Shown here piece after piece: positions 16,785 through 25,771 of a stretch of DNA of 64,000 nt (position 1 is the stretch's first letter; each line of letters begins with the position of its first letter). This stretch comes from Rufibacter roseolus (GTDB lineage Bacteria > Bacteroidota > Bacteroidia > Cytophagales > Hymenobacteraceae), in NCBI RefSeq assembly GCF_017916365.1, contig NZ_JAFMSU010000001.1, forward strand, positions 620,001 to 684,000. The letters run 5' to 3'. Made by a program: the position numbers and the translations under genes. The notes under the pieces were generated by a model. The model was not told the DNA's origin and made no database searches. It saw nothing but the letters and a program-made list of their open reading frames with translations.

Positions 16785-18806
16785 ATGAATACCAATGTGT
16801 TTTTCAGGCCTTGGCTTGTCTTGCTGTGCCTGGCCCTGGGCCTCAGCACACCGGGCTTCTCCGCCGACCCTTTCAAACTGGGCCAGGTCACGCCCGAGGA
16901 GCTGAAGATGACTTCCTATGCCCCGGATACCAGTGCCGCGGCCGTGGTGCTGTATGACCTGGGCGAGTCTTCCTTCCGCTTCACCAAAGACACCCAACTG
17001 CAGTTCAAACGCATCGTCAGGATAAAGATCCTGAAGAAGAGCGGTCTGGACCAGGCCGATTTCCTAATCCCTTATTACCGCCGCCGCGACGGGAAAAAAG
17101 AAGAGGTCTCAAACGTGAAAGGGTTTACCTACAGCCTGGAAAACGGCGAGATGGTAAAGGTGAAGCTGGATGAAAACGCCATCTTTGATGAGAAGCAGGA
17201 CGCGAACTGGTACCTGAAAAAACTTACCATGCCCGGGGTGAAAGTAGGCTCTGTGATTGAGCTCTCCTATACCATCACCTCAGACTTCTTCAAGCTTCTG
17301 CGCGAGTGGGAGTTCCAGCACCGCGTCCCGGTGAAGTGGAGCGAGTACCGCGTGGGCATGGTGCCTTTCTTTGATTACAAGCACATTACGTACGGAGGGC
17401 ATCCGTACCATATCAAAGACGCCAAGTTAGAACGCAAGACGGTGCCCGTTGCCTGGACCGATGATGTGGGTTTGGCCAAAGTGGATAAAAGCGGATCTAT
17501 GTCCATGTCTATAGTACAGTACCAATGGGTGATGAAAGACGTGCCCGCCTTCGTTGAGGAGCCTTACCTTACCAACGCTAAGGATTACCTCTCTAAAATA
17601 GAGTTTGAACTGGCCAAGGTGGAATACCCAGAGCAGAAGCCGGTGTACATGACCGGAGACTGGGAAAGTTTCACCAAAGAAATGGTGAAGGAAGAAGAGT
17701 TTGGGGGCCAGCTCGCCAACGCCACCTTCCTGAAGAAAACCACCGATGGGCTCATCGCCGGGAAGACAGACTCCTTGGAGAAAGTGAAAGCGGTGCTGAA
17801 CTTCGTGAAAAACAACATGCGCTGGGATGGCAAGCACCGCATCTACACCGAGAACCTCCGCAAAGCCTTTGACAACCGGCTGGGGTCTTCTGCTGAGGTG
17901 AACCTGGTGCTCACCGCCATGCTGCGCCAGGCAGGCCTTGATGCCAACCCCATGCTGGTGAGTACCCGTGAGCACGGTCGCCCGGTGACCAACTCGCCCA
18001 TGATCAGCAAGTTTGACTACGTCATTTCCCACGTAGCCATAGGGGGTAAAAACTACCTGCTGGATGCCACTGAAAAGGACCTGCCTTTCGGGATGCTGCC
18101 ATTGCGCTGCCTTAACGTGCAGGGCTGGGTCATGACCGGCACCGCCGGGAAATGGCTGCCGCTCACCGGCTCCGAGAGAAACGCCCAATTAGTTTCCGGG
18201 AACATCAAAATCCAGCCAACTGGTGAGGTAAGCGCTTTGCTTACCGAGAATTACCAAGGGGTGCCGGCCCTGCAGGCCCGTTCCGCCATCCGAGACAAAG
18301 GCCAGGAGGCGTACCTGAAGGAGTTTGCCAATGCCGGAACAGACTGGGTGCGCCAGGGCGTGAAGATCCATAACCTGGAGAACCTGCAGGAGTCTTTCAA
18401 GAAAGAATACCAGCTCAGCAAAACCGGCGAGGCCAACTCCGCTGATCTGCTTTACATTTCACCCATGCTCACCCATGGGCTGGGAGAGAACCCGTTCAAG
18501 CTGGCCACCCGGCTGTACCCCATTGATTTCGGGACGCCGGTAGACGAGACCTACGTGTTCACCTACCAATTGCCGCAGGGGTACGAGGTGGAGGAAATGC
18601 CTAAAAGTGCCACTTCTGTACTGCCTGGCAACGCCGCAAAGTTCTCCTACGTGGTGCAGATGACCAACGGACAGCTGCAGATCATCAGTAAACTTAACAT
18701 AAACAAAACCTTATTTGATGCCTCTGAGTACGGAAACCTGCGGGAGTTCTATAATAGGTTGGTAGCCAAGCACGCAGAGAAAATTGTACTGAAGAAGAAA
18801 AGCTGA
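16785..18806 (+). CDS. DUF3857/transglutaminase-like protein, catalytic Cys missing
   Basis: A 673-aa secreted protein (signal peptide about 1-27) that resembles the 12711-14744 product along its whole length. The transglutaminase catalytic region reads SSAEVNLVLTAMLRQ, so the Cys is lost, and FDYVISH has Tyr at the usual His. Both degenerate copies end in a conserved AKHAE-x-IVLKKK tail. With the middle gene this gives an inactive-active-inactive row, suggesting a heteromeric assembly. Partnership is inference; similarity and tandem order are seen. Confidence 0.85.
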   Translation: MNTNVFFRPWLVLLCLALGLSTPGFSADPFKLGQVTPEELKMTSYAPDTSAAAVVLYDLGESSFRFTKDTQLQFKRIVRIKILKKSGLDQADFLIPYYRRRDGKKEEVSNVKGFTYSLENGEMVKVKLDENAIFDEKQDANWYLKKLTMPGVKVGSVIELSYTITSDFFKLLREWEFQHRVPVKWSEYRVGMVPFFDYKHITYGGHPYHIKDAKLERKTVPVAWTDDVGLAKVDKSGSMSMSIVQYQWVMKDVPAFVEEPYLTNAKDYLSKIEFELAKVEYPEQKPVYMTGDWESFTKEMVKEEEFGGQLANATFLKKTTDGLIAGKTDSLEKVKAVLNFVKNNMRWDGKHRIYTENLRKAFDNRLGSSAEVNLVLTAMLRQAGLDANPMLVSTREHGRPVTNSPMISKFDYVISHVAIGGKNYLLDATEKDLPFGMLPLRCLNVQGWVMTGTAGKWLPLTGSERNAQLVSGNIKIQPTGEVSALLTENYQGVPALQARSAIRDKGQEAYLKEFANAGTDWVRQGVKIHNLENLQESFKKEYQLSKTGEANSADLLYISPMLTHGLGENPFKLATRLYPIDFGTPVDETYVFTYQLPQGYEVEEMPKSATSVLPGNAAKFSYVVQMTNGQLQIISKLNINKTLFDASEYGNLREFYNRLVAKHAEKIVLKKKS

Positions 18807-18812
18807 TCCATG

Positions 18813-18846
18813 TTTCCGGGGCATTTTACCTAAAATGCCCCGGAAA
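18813..18846. terminator. Perfect 34-bp palindrome after the third DUF3857 gene
   Basis: Arms TTTCCGGGGCATTTTA / TAAAATGCCCCGGAAA pair perfectly over 16 bp around a 2-nt centre, 6 nt after the stop at 18806. It is the cleanest palindrome in the window and lies in the position typical of the gene-end family. Confidence 0.7.
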
Positions 18847-18885
18847 TACTTCAAGGAGTAGCGGATCTTAATAAACCAACTGTAA

Positions 18886-18917
18886 CAGAAAGCCTTGCCC
18901 ATGCGCAGGGCTTTCTG
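18886..18917 (+). terminator. Rho-independent terminator
   Basis: CAGAAAGCC / GGCTTTCTG arms followed by GTTTTTAT, between the DUF3857 run and the DUF2490 gene. A second stop signal 40 nt after the palindrome at 18813. Confidence 0.7.
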
Positions 18918-18980
18918 GTTTTTATAGAGCCAAAATGGTGAGGACTACCCCTCCTTGGTGTTATTTATGGAAAGATTAAA

Positions 18981-19661
18981 ATGAAGTTACGGCTGTTTTT
19001 GGTGTCTCTGGTGTGTGGGTTAGGTCTGGCGTTGGTTGCGCAGGGGCAGCCTAATAATGTCAACCACTGGTTACAGTACTCAGGGTCTTACTGGTTCAGC
19101 CCCCGGTGGGTGGTCAATACCAATTTTCAGTACCGCACCTACAAACCTTTCAAAGACCCCAGGGTGGGGTTCCTGGGTGCCGAGTTGCAGTATAACCTGA
19201 AAGAGGTTCCGGTCACTTTTGGGGCTGGCTACGCGCACCTGTTCAACCGCAACTACGTTTCCCCCGAGGAAACCAACCTCACCAATGAGGACCGTCTTTA
19301 CCAGCAGGTTTCCGTGCGAGGTAAGCTTGGCAACGTGGGCATGGTGCATAGATACCAGATAGAGGAACGGTGGCTTACCCAAGGTTATCACACGCGCCTG
19401 CGCTACCAGGTGGCCCTACGGATACCATTCGGGCCTAAGAAAGAGGAGGAGCGACCCTGGTACGGCATTCTGCGCAACGAGATACGAGTCATCATCCGCG
19501 ACCAGCCCTTTGATTCTAACCGAGTTTTCGGTGGGGTGGGGTACACGTTCAGCAAGCACCTCACCCTGGAAGGCATGTGGATGTCTCAACTGGCCGGCGG
19601 CGGCAACCACCAGCACTTCACCATGTTCCTCCTGCGCCACGATTTCGGGCGGATGGAGTAG
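18981..19661 (+). CDS. DUF2490 outer-membrane barrel protein
   Basis: A 226-aa protein with a signal peptide (about 1-22) and a body of alternating aromatic/polar strands (HWLQYSGSYWF, WVVNTNFQYRTY, LRYQVALRIPFG) ending in FLLRHDFGRME. It matches the DUF2490 family of predicted outer-membrane beta-barrels in Bacteroidota. Role unknown. Terminators on both sides make it monocistronic. Confidence 0.83.
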   Translation: MKLRLFLVSLVCGLGLALVAQGQPNNVNHWLQYSGSYWFSPRWVVNTNFQYRTYKPFKDPRVGFLGAELQYNLKEVPVTFGAGYAHLFNRNYVSPEETNLTNEDRLYQQVSVRGKLGNVGMVHRYQIEERWLTQGYHTRLRYQVALRIPFGPKKEEERPWYGILRNEIRVIIRDQPFDSNRVFGGVGYTFSKHLTLEGMWMSQLAGGGNHQHFTMFLLRHDFGRME

Positions 19662-19733
19662 CGGCCGGGTTTAAAGCACATAGCCATTTACAGTCAGTTT
19701 TCTTAAAAACAGCCGCAAAACAGAAAGGCGTAA

Positions 19734-19780
19734 AAACAAGAAAGCCCGTTGCTCTTAGAGAACAACGGGCTTTCTTGTTT
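19734..19780 (-). terminator. Strong terminator of tRNA-Pro (bidirectional)
   Basis: Perfect 18-bp arms AAACAAGAAAGCCCGTTG / CAACGGGCTTTCTTGTTT with an 11-nt loop, starting 4 nt past the tRNA 3' end on the minus strand and ending in a T run. It can also stop transcription from the DUF2490 gene on the plus strand. Confidence 0.9.
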
Positions 19781-19783
19781 TCG

Positions 19784-19857
19784 TCGGAATGGCAGGATTC
19801 GAACCTGCGACCTCCAGCACCCCATGCTGGCGCGATACCAGGCTACGCTACATCCCG
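19784..19857 (-). tRNA. tRNA-Pro (GGG)
   Basis: A 74-nt minus-strand cloverleaf. The acceptor stem CGGGATG / CATTCCG has one G-T pair, the anticodon arm is CCAGC-ATGGGGT-GCTGG with anticodon GGG, and the T arm contains GGTTCGAATCC. Discriminator A is at 19784 and CCA is not encoded. A strong terminator follows. Confidence 0.96.
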
Positions 19858-19938
19858 ATCATTGGTATCTGCTGCAAAGTAAAACAAATTTCAGATTTGA
19901 GGAAAGGTGTCCTGAAAAATGTGTGCAGGAATTTAGCA

Positions 19939-19993
19939 GAATAAAGCTGTTTTAGGCCTGCTTTTCAGAATCCGGGCCCTGAACAGCTTTATT
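19939..19993 (-). terminator. Long hairpin overlapping the ABC exporter stop codon
   Basis: GAATAAAGCTGTT pairs with AACAGCTTTATTC over 13 bp, with GGCC pairs further inside. The arm at 19981-19993 contains the stop codon of the minus-strand ABC gene. It belongs to the nested-palindrome family by its TGTTTTAGGCC core and gene-end position. Confidence 0.65.
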
Positions 19994-21776
19994 CCATGTC
20001 CTCGGTCTGCAGCTGGCGCTCATAGAGGGCGCGGTACAGGCCGTCTACTTCCAGCATCAGTTCCTCGTGAGTGCCGTGCTGCACCACCACACCATCGTCC
20101 AGCACCAGAATCCGGTTGGCCAGTTTCACGGAGCTCACGCGGTGCGAGATAATTATGGAGGTCCGGTTCTCCATCACGCGGTGCATGCTGTTGAGGATGG
20201 CGTTCTCGGTCTTGGTGTCTACCGCCGAGAGTGAATCGTCTAAAATCAAAATCTTGGGCTCGCGGGCCAAGGCGCGGGCGATGGATACGCGCTGTTTCTG
20301 ACCGCCGGATAAAGTGATGCCGCGCTCGCCCAGCACGGTGTCAAACTGCGCCGGAAAGTGCATGATGTTGTCGTAGACGGCAGCGTCTTTAGCGGCCTGC
20401 AGCATCTTCTCCTCGGGCAGCGCCTCTACCCCAAACCCGATGTTGTTCCGGATGGTGTCTGAGAACAGGAACACGTCCTGCGGCACGTACCCAATCTGGC
20501 TCCGGAGGCTGGAGAGGCTGTAGTTCCGGATGTCTTCGCCGTCAATGAGAATGCGCCCGCCGGTGGTGTCATACAGACGGCACAGCAGCGCCGCGATGGT
20601 GCTCTTGCCCGAACCCGTGTTGCCAATCACAGCCAGCGTCTCGCCGGGATGGATCTCAAAGGAGAGTTTCTTGAGCGCGTGGATGCCGGTGTCTGGGTAC
20701 ACAAAATCGACCTCGTCAAAGACAATGGCGCCGGTGATCTCTCTCTCCAGGTTCTCCTGCGAGATAATATCGGTTTTGGTGTGCAGGAACTCGTTGATGC
20801 GCTGCTGCGAGGCCGCGGCCCGCTGCACCAGAGAGGTAGTCCAGCCCAGCGCGGTCACTGGCCAGGTAAGCATGTTCACGTAGATGAGGAACTCCGCAAT
20901 TACCCCGGGCGTGATGCTACCGTTAATAACTTCCTTGCCGCCAAACCACACCGTAATGATGGTACTCAAGCCAATCAGAAACAGAATGAGCGGGAAGAAC
21001 AGCGAGTTCACGAAGTTCAGCTCCAGCGATTTGTCTTTGTAGGTGTTGCTGGCGGTGGTGAAGTTGGCATGCGAATCCTGCTCCCGCACAAAGGATTTCA
21101 ACACCCTGATGCCCGAGAATGCCTCCTGCACAAATGTGGTGATACCGCTCAGGCTTTTCTGGATCTCGTCAGATTTTTTCTCAATAATGTTGTTCACGTA
21201 ATAGATGCTCACGCTCAGGATAGGTAGCGGCAACAGCGTGTAAAGGGTCAGTTCCACGTTCACCGAGAGCATGTACGGGATCACCATCAGGAACAAAACC
21301 ACCAGGTTGATGCCGTACATGATGGCCGGCCCCAAATACATCCGCACGCGGCTCACATCCTCAGAAATACGCGCCATTAGGTCACCGGTGTTGTTCTTGC
21401 GGTAGAAGGAAAGGGGCAGGGTCTGGTAATGAGCGTAGATCTCGTTTTTAAGGTCGTTTTCAATCAAGCGGCTCATCACAATGATGGTCTGCCGCATAAA
21501 AAACAGGAAAATGCCACGCAAGAGGGCCATGAGCACAATCACAGCACCATAGAATAACGTGCTTCGGGCGAAGGAATCATACACATCCTCCTGCTGGGCG
21601 AACCCGTCATGGAGGTTGTACATGGTAATGCCCTCGCGCACCAGGTCAAAGGCGTGCCGCACCACCTGCGCCGGGATAATGGCGAAGATGTTGGAGACAA
21701 TCACAAACACAATGCCCCAGAAGAACCGGAACTTGTATTTGAGCAGATATTTATTCAGGTATTTGAGTGATTTCAC
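19989..21776 (-). CDS. ABC transporter, fused permease-ATPase (MsbA-like)
   Basis: A 595-aa half-transporter. The N-terminal type IV membrane domain has six helices (about residues 17-320). The ATPase domain has Walker A GNTGSGKST, Q-loop GYVPQDVFLFSDT, signature LSGGQKQR, Walker B ILILDDSLSAVDT (ending D-D instead of the usual D-E) and H-loop IISHR. It is probably a homodimeric lipid or drug exporter of the inner membrane. The Asp in the Walker B glutamate position is shared with a subgroup of exporters that usually pair as heterodimers; no partner gene adjoins. It is divergent from leucine dehydrogenase. Confidence 0.93.
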   Translation of the reverse strand: MKSLKYLNKYLLKYKFRFFWGIVFVIVSNIFAIIPAQVVRHAFDLVREGITMYNLHDGFAQQEDVYDSFARSTLFYGAVIVLMALLRGIFLFFMRQTIIVMSRLIENDLKNEIYAHYQTLPLSFYRKNNTGDLMARISEDVSRVRMYLGPAIMYGINLVVLFLMVIPYMLSVNVELTLYTLLPLPILSVSIYYVNNIIEKKSDEIQKSLSGITTFVQEAFSGIRVLKSFVREQDSHANFTTASNTYKDKSLELNFVNSLFFPLILFLIGLSTIITVWFGGKEVINGSITPGVIAEFLIYVNMLTWPVTALGWTTSLVQRAAASQQRINEFLHTKTDIISQENLEREITGAIVFDEVDFVYPDTGIHALKKLSFEIHPGETLAVIGNTGSGKSTIAALLCRLYDTTGGRILIDGEDIRNYSLSSLRSQIGYVPQDVFLFSDTIRNNIGFGVEALPEEKMLQAAKDAAVYDNIMHFPAQFDTVLGERGITLSGGQKQRVSIARALAREPKILILDDSLSAVDTKTENAILNSMHRVMENRTSIIISHRVSSVKLANRILVLDDGVVVQHGTHEELMLEVDGLYRALYERQLQTEDME

Positions 21777-21822
21777 AGGCTTCGGTTAAAGAAAATACGT
21801 ACTAACACTTGTTAGGATTTTC

Positions 21823-21852
21823 TTGGTCTTCAAAAATATAAATTTAATTTTG
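21823..21852 (+). promoter_or_regulatory. Bacteroidota-type promoter of leucine dehydrogenase
   Basis: TTG (21823-21825), a 19-bp spacer and TAATTTTG (21845-21852) match the phylum's -33/-7 consensus TTG / TAnnTTTG exactly. It lies about 70 bp before the ATG at 21923. Confidence 0.7.
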
Positions 21853-21922
21853 CATCAAAATTACCGATTAGCTTCCCCAATATCTAACAAAGTCCGATTG
21901 GTATTTAAGGTAAACACAAATC

Positions 21923-23023
21923 ATGATAGAAGTTAAAGATCTAACTACTGAGCAGGAAACCTCGGTTTTCAGCCAAATAAGCGAATACAACCATGAGCAA
22001 GTGGTGTTCTGCCATGACCATGACACCGGCTTAAAAGCTATCATTGGCGTGCATAACACCGTACTGGGCCCTGCCCTGGGTGGTACCCGTATGTGGACAT
22101 ACGCAACTGAGGCAGAAGCGCTGCGCGATGTGCTGCGTCTTTCGCGCGGGATGACGTTTAAATCTGCTATCTCGGGCCTGAACCTGGGCGGCGGAAAAGC
22201 CGTGATCATCGGCGACTCCAAAAAAGACAAGACCGAAGCCATGATGCGCAAGTTCGGGCGTTTCGTGAACAACCTGAACGGCAAGTACATCACCGCCGAG
22301 GACATGGGTATGACTACCCAGGACATGGCCTACATTGGCATGGAGACCAAATACGTAGCTGGTCTGCCAGAATCACAGGGCGGTAGTGGTGACCCATCAC
22401 CGGTAACAGCTTACGGTACTTATATGGGTATGAAAGCCGCCGCCAAAAAAGCGTGGGGCACTGATAGCCTGGCCGGAAAAAAAATCTCGGTACAGGGAAC
22501 AGGCCACGTAGGTGGTTACCTCATTGACTACCTGGTGAAAGAAAACGCCCAACTGTTCATCACCGATATTGATCAGGAGCGCTTGAAGCGTATCTCGGCG
22601 GCTACCGGTGCCACCGTGGTTGGTCTGGACGAGATCTATGACGTAGACGTGGATATCTATTCACCTTGCGCCATGGGTGCCACCATCAACGACAACACCC
22701 TGTCTCGTCTGAAGTGCCAGGTCATTGCCGGCTGCGCCAACAACCAGCTCAAGAACGAAGACATCCACGGACCAGCTTTGGTAGACATGGGTATCGTGTA
22801 CGCCCCAGACTTTTTGATCAACGCCGGGGGGATCATCAACGTGTACTCAGAGGTGAAAAAGCTGAACCGCGAGTGGGCCATGCAGCAGACCGAGCAGATC
22901 TACAACACCACGCTCAACATCTTCGCCAAAGCCGAGGCCGACGGTACGCACACCCAGAAAGCTGCCACCGAAATCGCGCAGAAACGCGTAGATGATATGG
23001 CCAAGATCAAGCAGACCTACTAA
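21923..23023 (+). CDS. ldh: Leucine dehydrogenase (Glu/Leu/Phe/Val family)
   Basis: A 366-aa NAD-dependent amino-acid dehydrogenase, the length usual for leucine dehydrogenase. It has the substrate pocket GPALGGTRMW, the catalytic lysine in LNLGGGKAVI, and the dinucleotide motif VQGTGHVGGYL in the second domain. It interconverts branched-chain amino acids with their keto acids and ammonia, feeding leucine catabolism or branched fatty-acid primers. It is transcribed alone from a good promoter, with a hairpin (23056-23103) after the stop. A second dehydrogenase of the same superfamily lies at 58732-59958. Confidence 0.93.
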   Translation: MIEVKDLTTEQETSVFSQISEYNHEQVVFCHDHDTGLKAIIGVHNTVLGPALGGTRMWTYATEAEALRDVLRLSRGMTFKSAISGLNLGGGKAVIIGDSKKDKTEAMMRKFGRFVNNLNGKYITAEDMGMTTQDMAYIGMETKYVAGLPESQGGSGDPSPVTAYGTYMGMKAAAKKAWGTDSLAGKKISVQGTGHVGGYLIDYLVKENAQLFITDIDQERLKRISAATGATVVGLDEIYDVDVDIYSPCAMGATINDNTLSRLKCQVIAGCANNQLKNEDIHGPALVDMGIVYAPDFLINAGGIINVYSEVKKLNREWAMQQTEQIYNTTLNIFAKAEADGTHTQKAATEIAQKRVDDMAKIKQTY

Positions 23024-23055
23024 TTGCCACCTCTCGCTAGAGAGCTAAAGATAGT

Positions 23056-23103
23056 GAATGCGTTTTCGGGCTGGTTAGAGAAAACTGGCTTGGAAACGCA
23101 TTC
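23056..23103 (+). terminator. Gene-end nested palindrome after leucine dehydrogenase
   Basis: Outer arms GAATGCGTTT / AAACGCATTC (10 bp) with weaker inner pairing of GGGCTGGTT and AACTGGCTT, 33 nt after the stop. It fits the dispersed nested-palindrome family. Confidence 0.65.
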
Positions 23104-23175
23104 TGCTTTTTAACCCAACCCTCCGGGGAAGGGAGTTTTGGAATGTGTGAGAAATTGGCTGAACGGCAGTTATGG

Positions 23176-23197
23176 TTATTGGTGATAACACCAACAA
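23176..23197. repeat. 22-bp hairpin repeat, copy 1
   Basis: TTATTGGTG-ATAA-CACCAACAA, one mismatch in 9-bp arms. Same element at 56862-56883 and 63117-63138. Confidence 0.8.
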
Positions 23198-23724
23198 CGG
23201 CGGACGTGGTTGAGAGGGGAACGGTAAGCATAAAGTAGGGGCACCTCTTGTGGGTGCCCTTTCCTGTAGCTGCCGATTTTACCGGAGAACCCGTTGGAGA
23301 CAAAGCGGTGCCTGGTCTCTATATTCTCCAAACCGTAGAAACAAGACAACCACGCCAGCCTCCGTCCGCAAGGACGATGCAGGCATTGCAGCGGCTCTTC
23401 TGGCAAGACAGGCACATGCAGGGAGGCGGAGGTTGGGCGCATGCGTAACCCAACCTCCGGTGACCGCAAGCAGTGGCTTCTCCAACAGCAATGGCGCAAG
23501 TTCGCTATGCAACAGAGGACGGCAGCGGGGTGTCACAGAAAGTGAAGAAAAGACTGTTTGAGCGTCAGCGAGTTTCTTTTCTTCTTGATTCTTTTGGTTA
23601 CTTTTCTCATCAAGGAGAAAAGTGACAAACGTGGGCAGGATGCGACTGCAGTTCTGAGACTTGGCAAGGAAGGGATTAGAAAGTATAGGCAGAAGAAAGA
23701 GTGTCACGGAAGTAAACCCTTGCC

Positions 23725-23803
23725 ATAGTAGTTTGAGGCTAACTCCTCACTGCAGTTGCAAACTGCAGACCATGATAGGTCCAAGTCACAGACTTGAACC
23801 AGG
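23725..23803. repeat. Partial copy of the composite repeat
   Basis: Contains the modules GAGGC..CCTCAC, CAGTTGCAAACTG and GGTCCAAGTCACAGACTTG in the same order as the full copies at 29418-29709 and 60119-60405. The long GC-rich part is absent. Confidence 0.75.
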
Positions 23804-24151
23804 AAAAGGAAAGGAGAAGGAGCAGCAAGCGTTGACATCCCCTACCCCCTTCAAAGGGGGACCATGTGCTTTGCAGGCGTTTTCCAGAAAATGAAGCAAA
23901 AGCGGCAGATGGAGAGGTGCAGCTTACGTCTTTTGGTATTAAGACCAACAACGGCGGTGACAAAAGGCAAGCATGGAGGAACCTCGCCACAGGCGAAACT
24001 AAATTAAAATAACTCCGGTTTGCTTCTTGCCCCGTTAGTTCGGACCTTTGCGGCTGAATTGGGGGCCGGGCCGTATAAGCCTTCAAGGCGGCCCGTTTCA
24101 AGCCAACTTTTACCGTAATTTTCACGTTCACCACGTTCTTTCCTTATTATC

Positions 24152-25324
24152 ATGCTCAACCGCAGAATACTCCGAATCAAAGCCATGCAAGCTATTTACG
24201 CCTATGTGCAGGCAGAAGGGTCTGACTACCAGTTGGCCCTGGACTTGATTGCGGATAGATTTGCCCCCGACCTGATGGCCATTGAGGTCCAGGACCGTAG
24301 AAAACTGGAAGGGCAGAAGCAGATCGCCAGCCTGCTGTTCAAAGAATGGTACGAGACCAAGAAGTTTGACACCGAGGAGAAAGACCGTGAAATTCTGGAT
24401 GCTGCCCAGGCGGCCGTCAACTTCTACCAGAACACCCTGCGCAAAGACCTCAAGTATTTCGGGAACCAGATGCTCACCGCTGCTGAGGAAATCTATGACC
24501 GCTACCTGCTTACCCTGCTGGTGGGCCAGGAATTGGTGAACCTCATTGAAGGCGAGGAGCAGAAAGCGGCCACCCGCTTCACTGAGCGCAAAGACGTGAA
24601 CCTGCGCAAACTCCTGGATAACAAAGCCCTGCAGAAACTGTTGGCCAACAAATTCCTGGAGCAGCGCGTGATCCGGAGAAACCTGAGCTGGGCCGGTGAG
24701 ATGGAGGTTATCCAGAAGATCTACCGCAACAACCTCAAGTCTGACGAGGAAGTGCTGGCCTATCTGCAGATTCAGGAGCCTACCTATGAGCAGGACCACG
24801 ATTTGCTCAAACATATCTTCAAAAACGTTATCTTTAAGGACGAGAACCTGCAGACCCTATTTGAGGAAAAAGACCTGAACTGGGTTGAGAACAAATCGGT
24901 GGTGAAGAATCTGGTGAACAAATCCATCAAGATGCTGGAGGAGGACACCGATGAGAACCTGCCGCTGCTGGATTTGTCTGCCAGCTGGGAAGATGACAAA
25001 GCGTTTTTTGAGGACCTCTACAACGAGACCCTGAAAAACGACGAGAAATACGAGGCCATGATCTCTGAGAGCGTGCAAAACTGGGATGTGGAGCGCGTAG
25101 CCCAGCTAGACAAGATCATCCTCAAAATGGCACTTTGCGAGATGCACATTTTCCTGAGCATCCCCGTGAAAGTGACTATTAACGAGTACATTGACATCTC
25201 CAAGGTTTACAGCACGCCTAAAAGCAAGCAGTTCATCAACGGGGTGCTGGACAAGCTCTCGCAGGACCTGCTTTCCAGCGGTGCCATCCGGAAATCGGGC
25301 AGAGGATTGCTGGATAACAAATAA
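24152..25324 (+). CDS. nusB: Transcription antitermination factor NusB
   Basis: A 390-aa protein, far longer than the ~140-aa enterobacterial NusB, but the extended form is usual in Bacteroidota. It starts MLNRRILRIKAMQAIYAY, the RNA-binding Arg-rich helix of NusB, and the C-terminal ~130 residues carry the classic helical bundle ending in EYIDISKVYSTPKSKQFINGVLDKL. NusB binds boxA RNA with S10 to support rRNA transcription. It is the first gene of the housekeeping stretch to coaE; a gene-end palindrome (25373-25412) separates it from the YtxH gene. Confidence 0.93.
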   Translation: MLNRRILRIKAMQAIYAYVQAEGSDYQLALDLIADRFAPDLMAIEVQDRRKLEGQKQIASLLFKEWYETKKFDTEEKDREILDAAQAAVNFYQNTLRKDLKYFGNQMLTAAEEIYDRYLLTLLVGQELVNLIEGEEQKAATRFTERKDVNLRKLLDNKALQKLLANKFLEQRVIRRNLSWAGEMEVIQKIYRNNLKSDEEVLAYLQIQEPTYEQDHDLLKHIFKNVIFKDENLQTLFEEKDLNWVENKSVVKNLVNKSIKMLEEDTDENLPLLDLSASWEDDKAFFEDLYNETLKNDEKYEAMISESVQNWDVERVAQLDKIILKMALCEMHIFLSIPVKVTINEYIDISKVYSTPKSKQFINGVLDKLSQDLLSSGAIRKSGRGLLDNK

Positions 25325-25372
25325 TCTCGGCCGGTTTTCGTTCGTAAGGAATATAAATGAGCTTTGAGTGCG

Positions 25373-25412
25373 GCGTTTGGGTGCTGTTTTTCTTAAAACA
25401 AGCCCTAAACGC
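25373..25412 (+). terminator. Nested palindrome after nusB
   Basis: GCGTTTGGGTGCTGTTTT, TCTT, AAAACAAGCCCTAAACGC: outer GCGTTT/AAACGC and inner GCTGTTTT/AAAACAAGC pair well. It lies 48 nt after the nusB stop and is a typical member of the repeat family. Confidence 0.75.
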
Positions 25413-25455
25413 GGCGCGGCTCCCAGATACAACCTACTATAACACTACCTAAACT

Positions 25456-25761
25456 ATGGGCAAAAAAACCAATGCTATCCTTGCCTTTTCCTCCGGTATC
25501 GCCACAGGGGCGGTATTAGGTATCCTGTTTGCGCCGGAAAAAGGCCGTGAAACCCGTGACAAACTGAGTTTTCAATTAGAGAAATACCGCGCCAGGCTGT
25601 TGGAGCTTTCCAATGACCTCATTGCCGGAAGAGAAGAACAAGGTTCTGCCGCCAAAACCGAAGGGCAGCGCGTGATCAAAGACGCCCGTGACAAAGCCGA
25701 GCGCCTTCTGCTGGACGTGGACTCCCTCATCAACGAAATAAACAGTAAAAAGGAAATATAA
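25456..25761 (+). CDS. YtxH-domain protein
   Basis: A 101-aa protein with an N-terminal hydrophobic segment (about 8-26: ILAFSSGIATGAVLGILFAP) followed by EKGRETRDKL and a charged helical tail, the standard YtxH pattern. Such proteins are membrane-anchored with a long helix and are often stress-induced; the molecular role is unknown. It is 10 bp before the isocitrate dehydrogenase gene. Confidence 0.85.
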   Translation: MGKKTNAILAFSSGIATGAVLGILFAPEKGRETRDKLSFQLEKYRARLLELSNDLIAGREEQGSAAKTEGQRVIKDARDKAERLLLDVDSLINEINSKKEI

Positions 25762-25771
25762 GCCCCTGCCC

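Larger units (their letters stand above)
23024..24151. repeat. 1.1-kb repeat-rich intergenic region
   Basis: No credible gene. From left to right: the palindrome at 23056-23103; the hairpin TTGGTGATAACACCAA with wider arms at 23176-23197; a worn copy of the GTAGGGGCA...TGCCC repeat at 23235-23260; a stretch near 23560-23640 rich in C/T and A/G runs, with a hairpin made by ACTTTTCTC and GAGAAAAGT; a partial copy of the 290-bp composite repeat at about 23725-23803; and the CCCCTACCCCCTTC repeat at 23837-23862. Open frames across it have odd composition. It looks like an accumulation site of small repeats. Confidence 0.7.

Noticed and set aside
23279..23707. Minus-strand frame of 142 codons in the repeat-rich spacer
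   Set aside because: Runs through several dispersed repeats; the NQKNQEEKK-type stretch is a translation of repetitive DNA, not a protein family.
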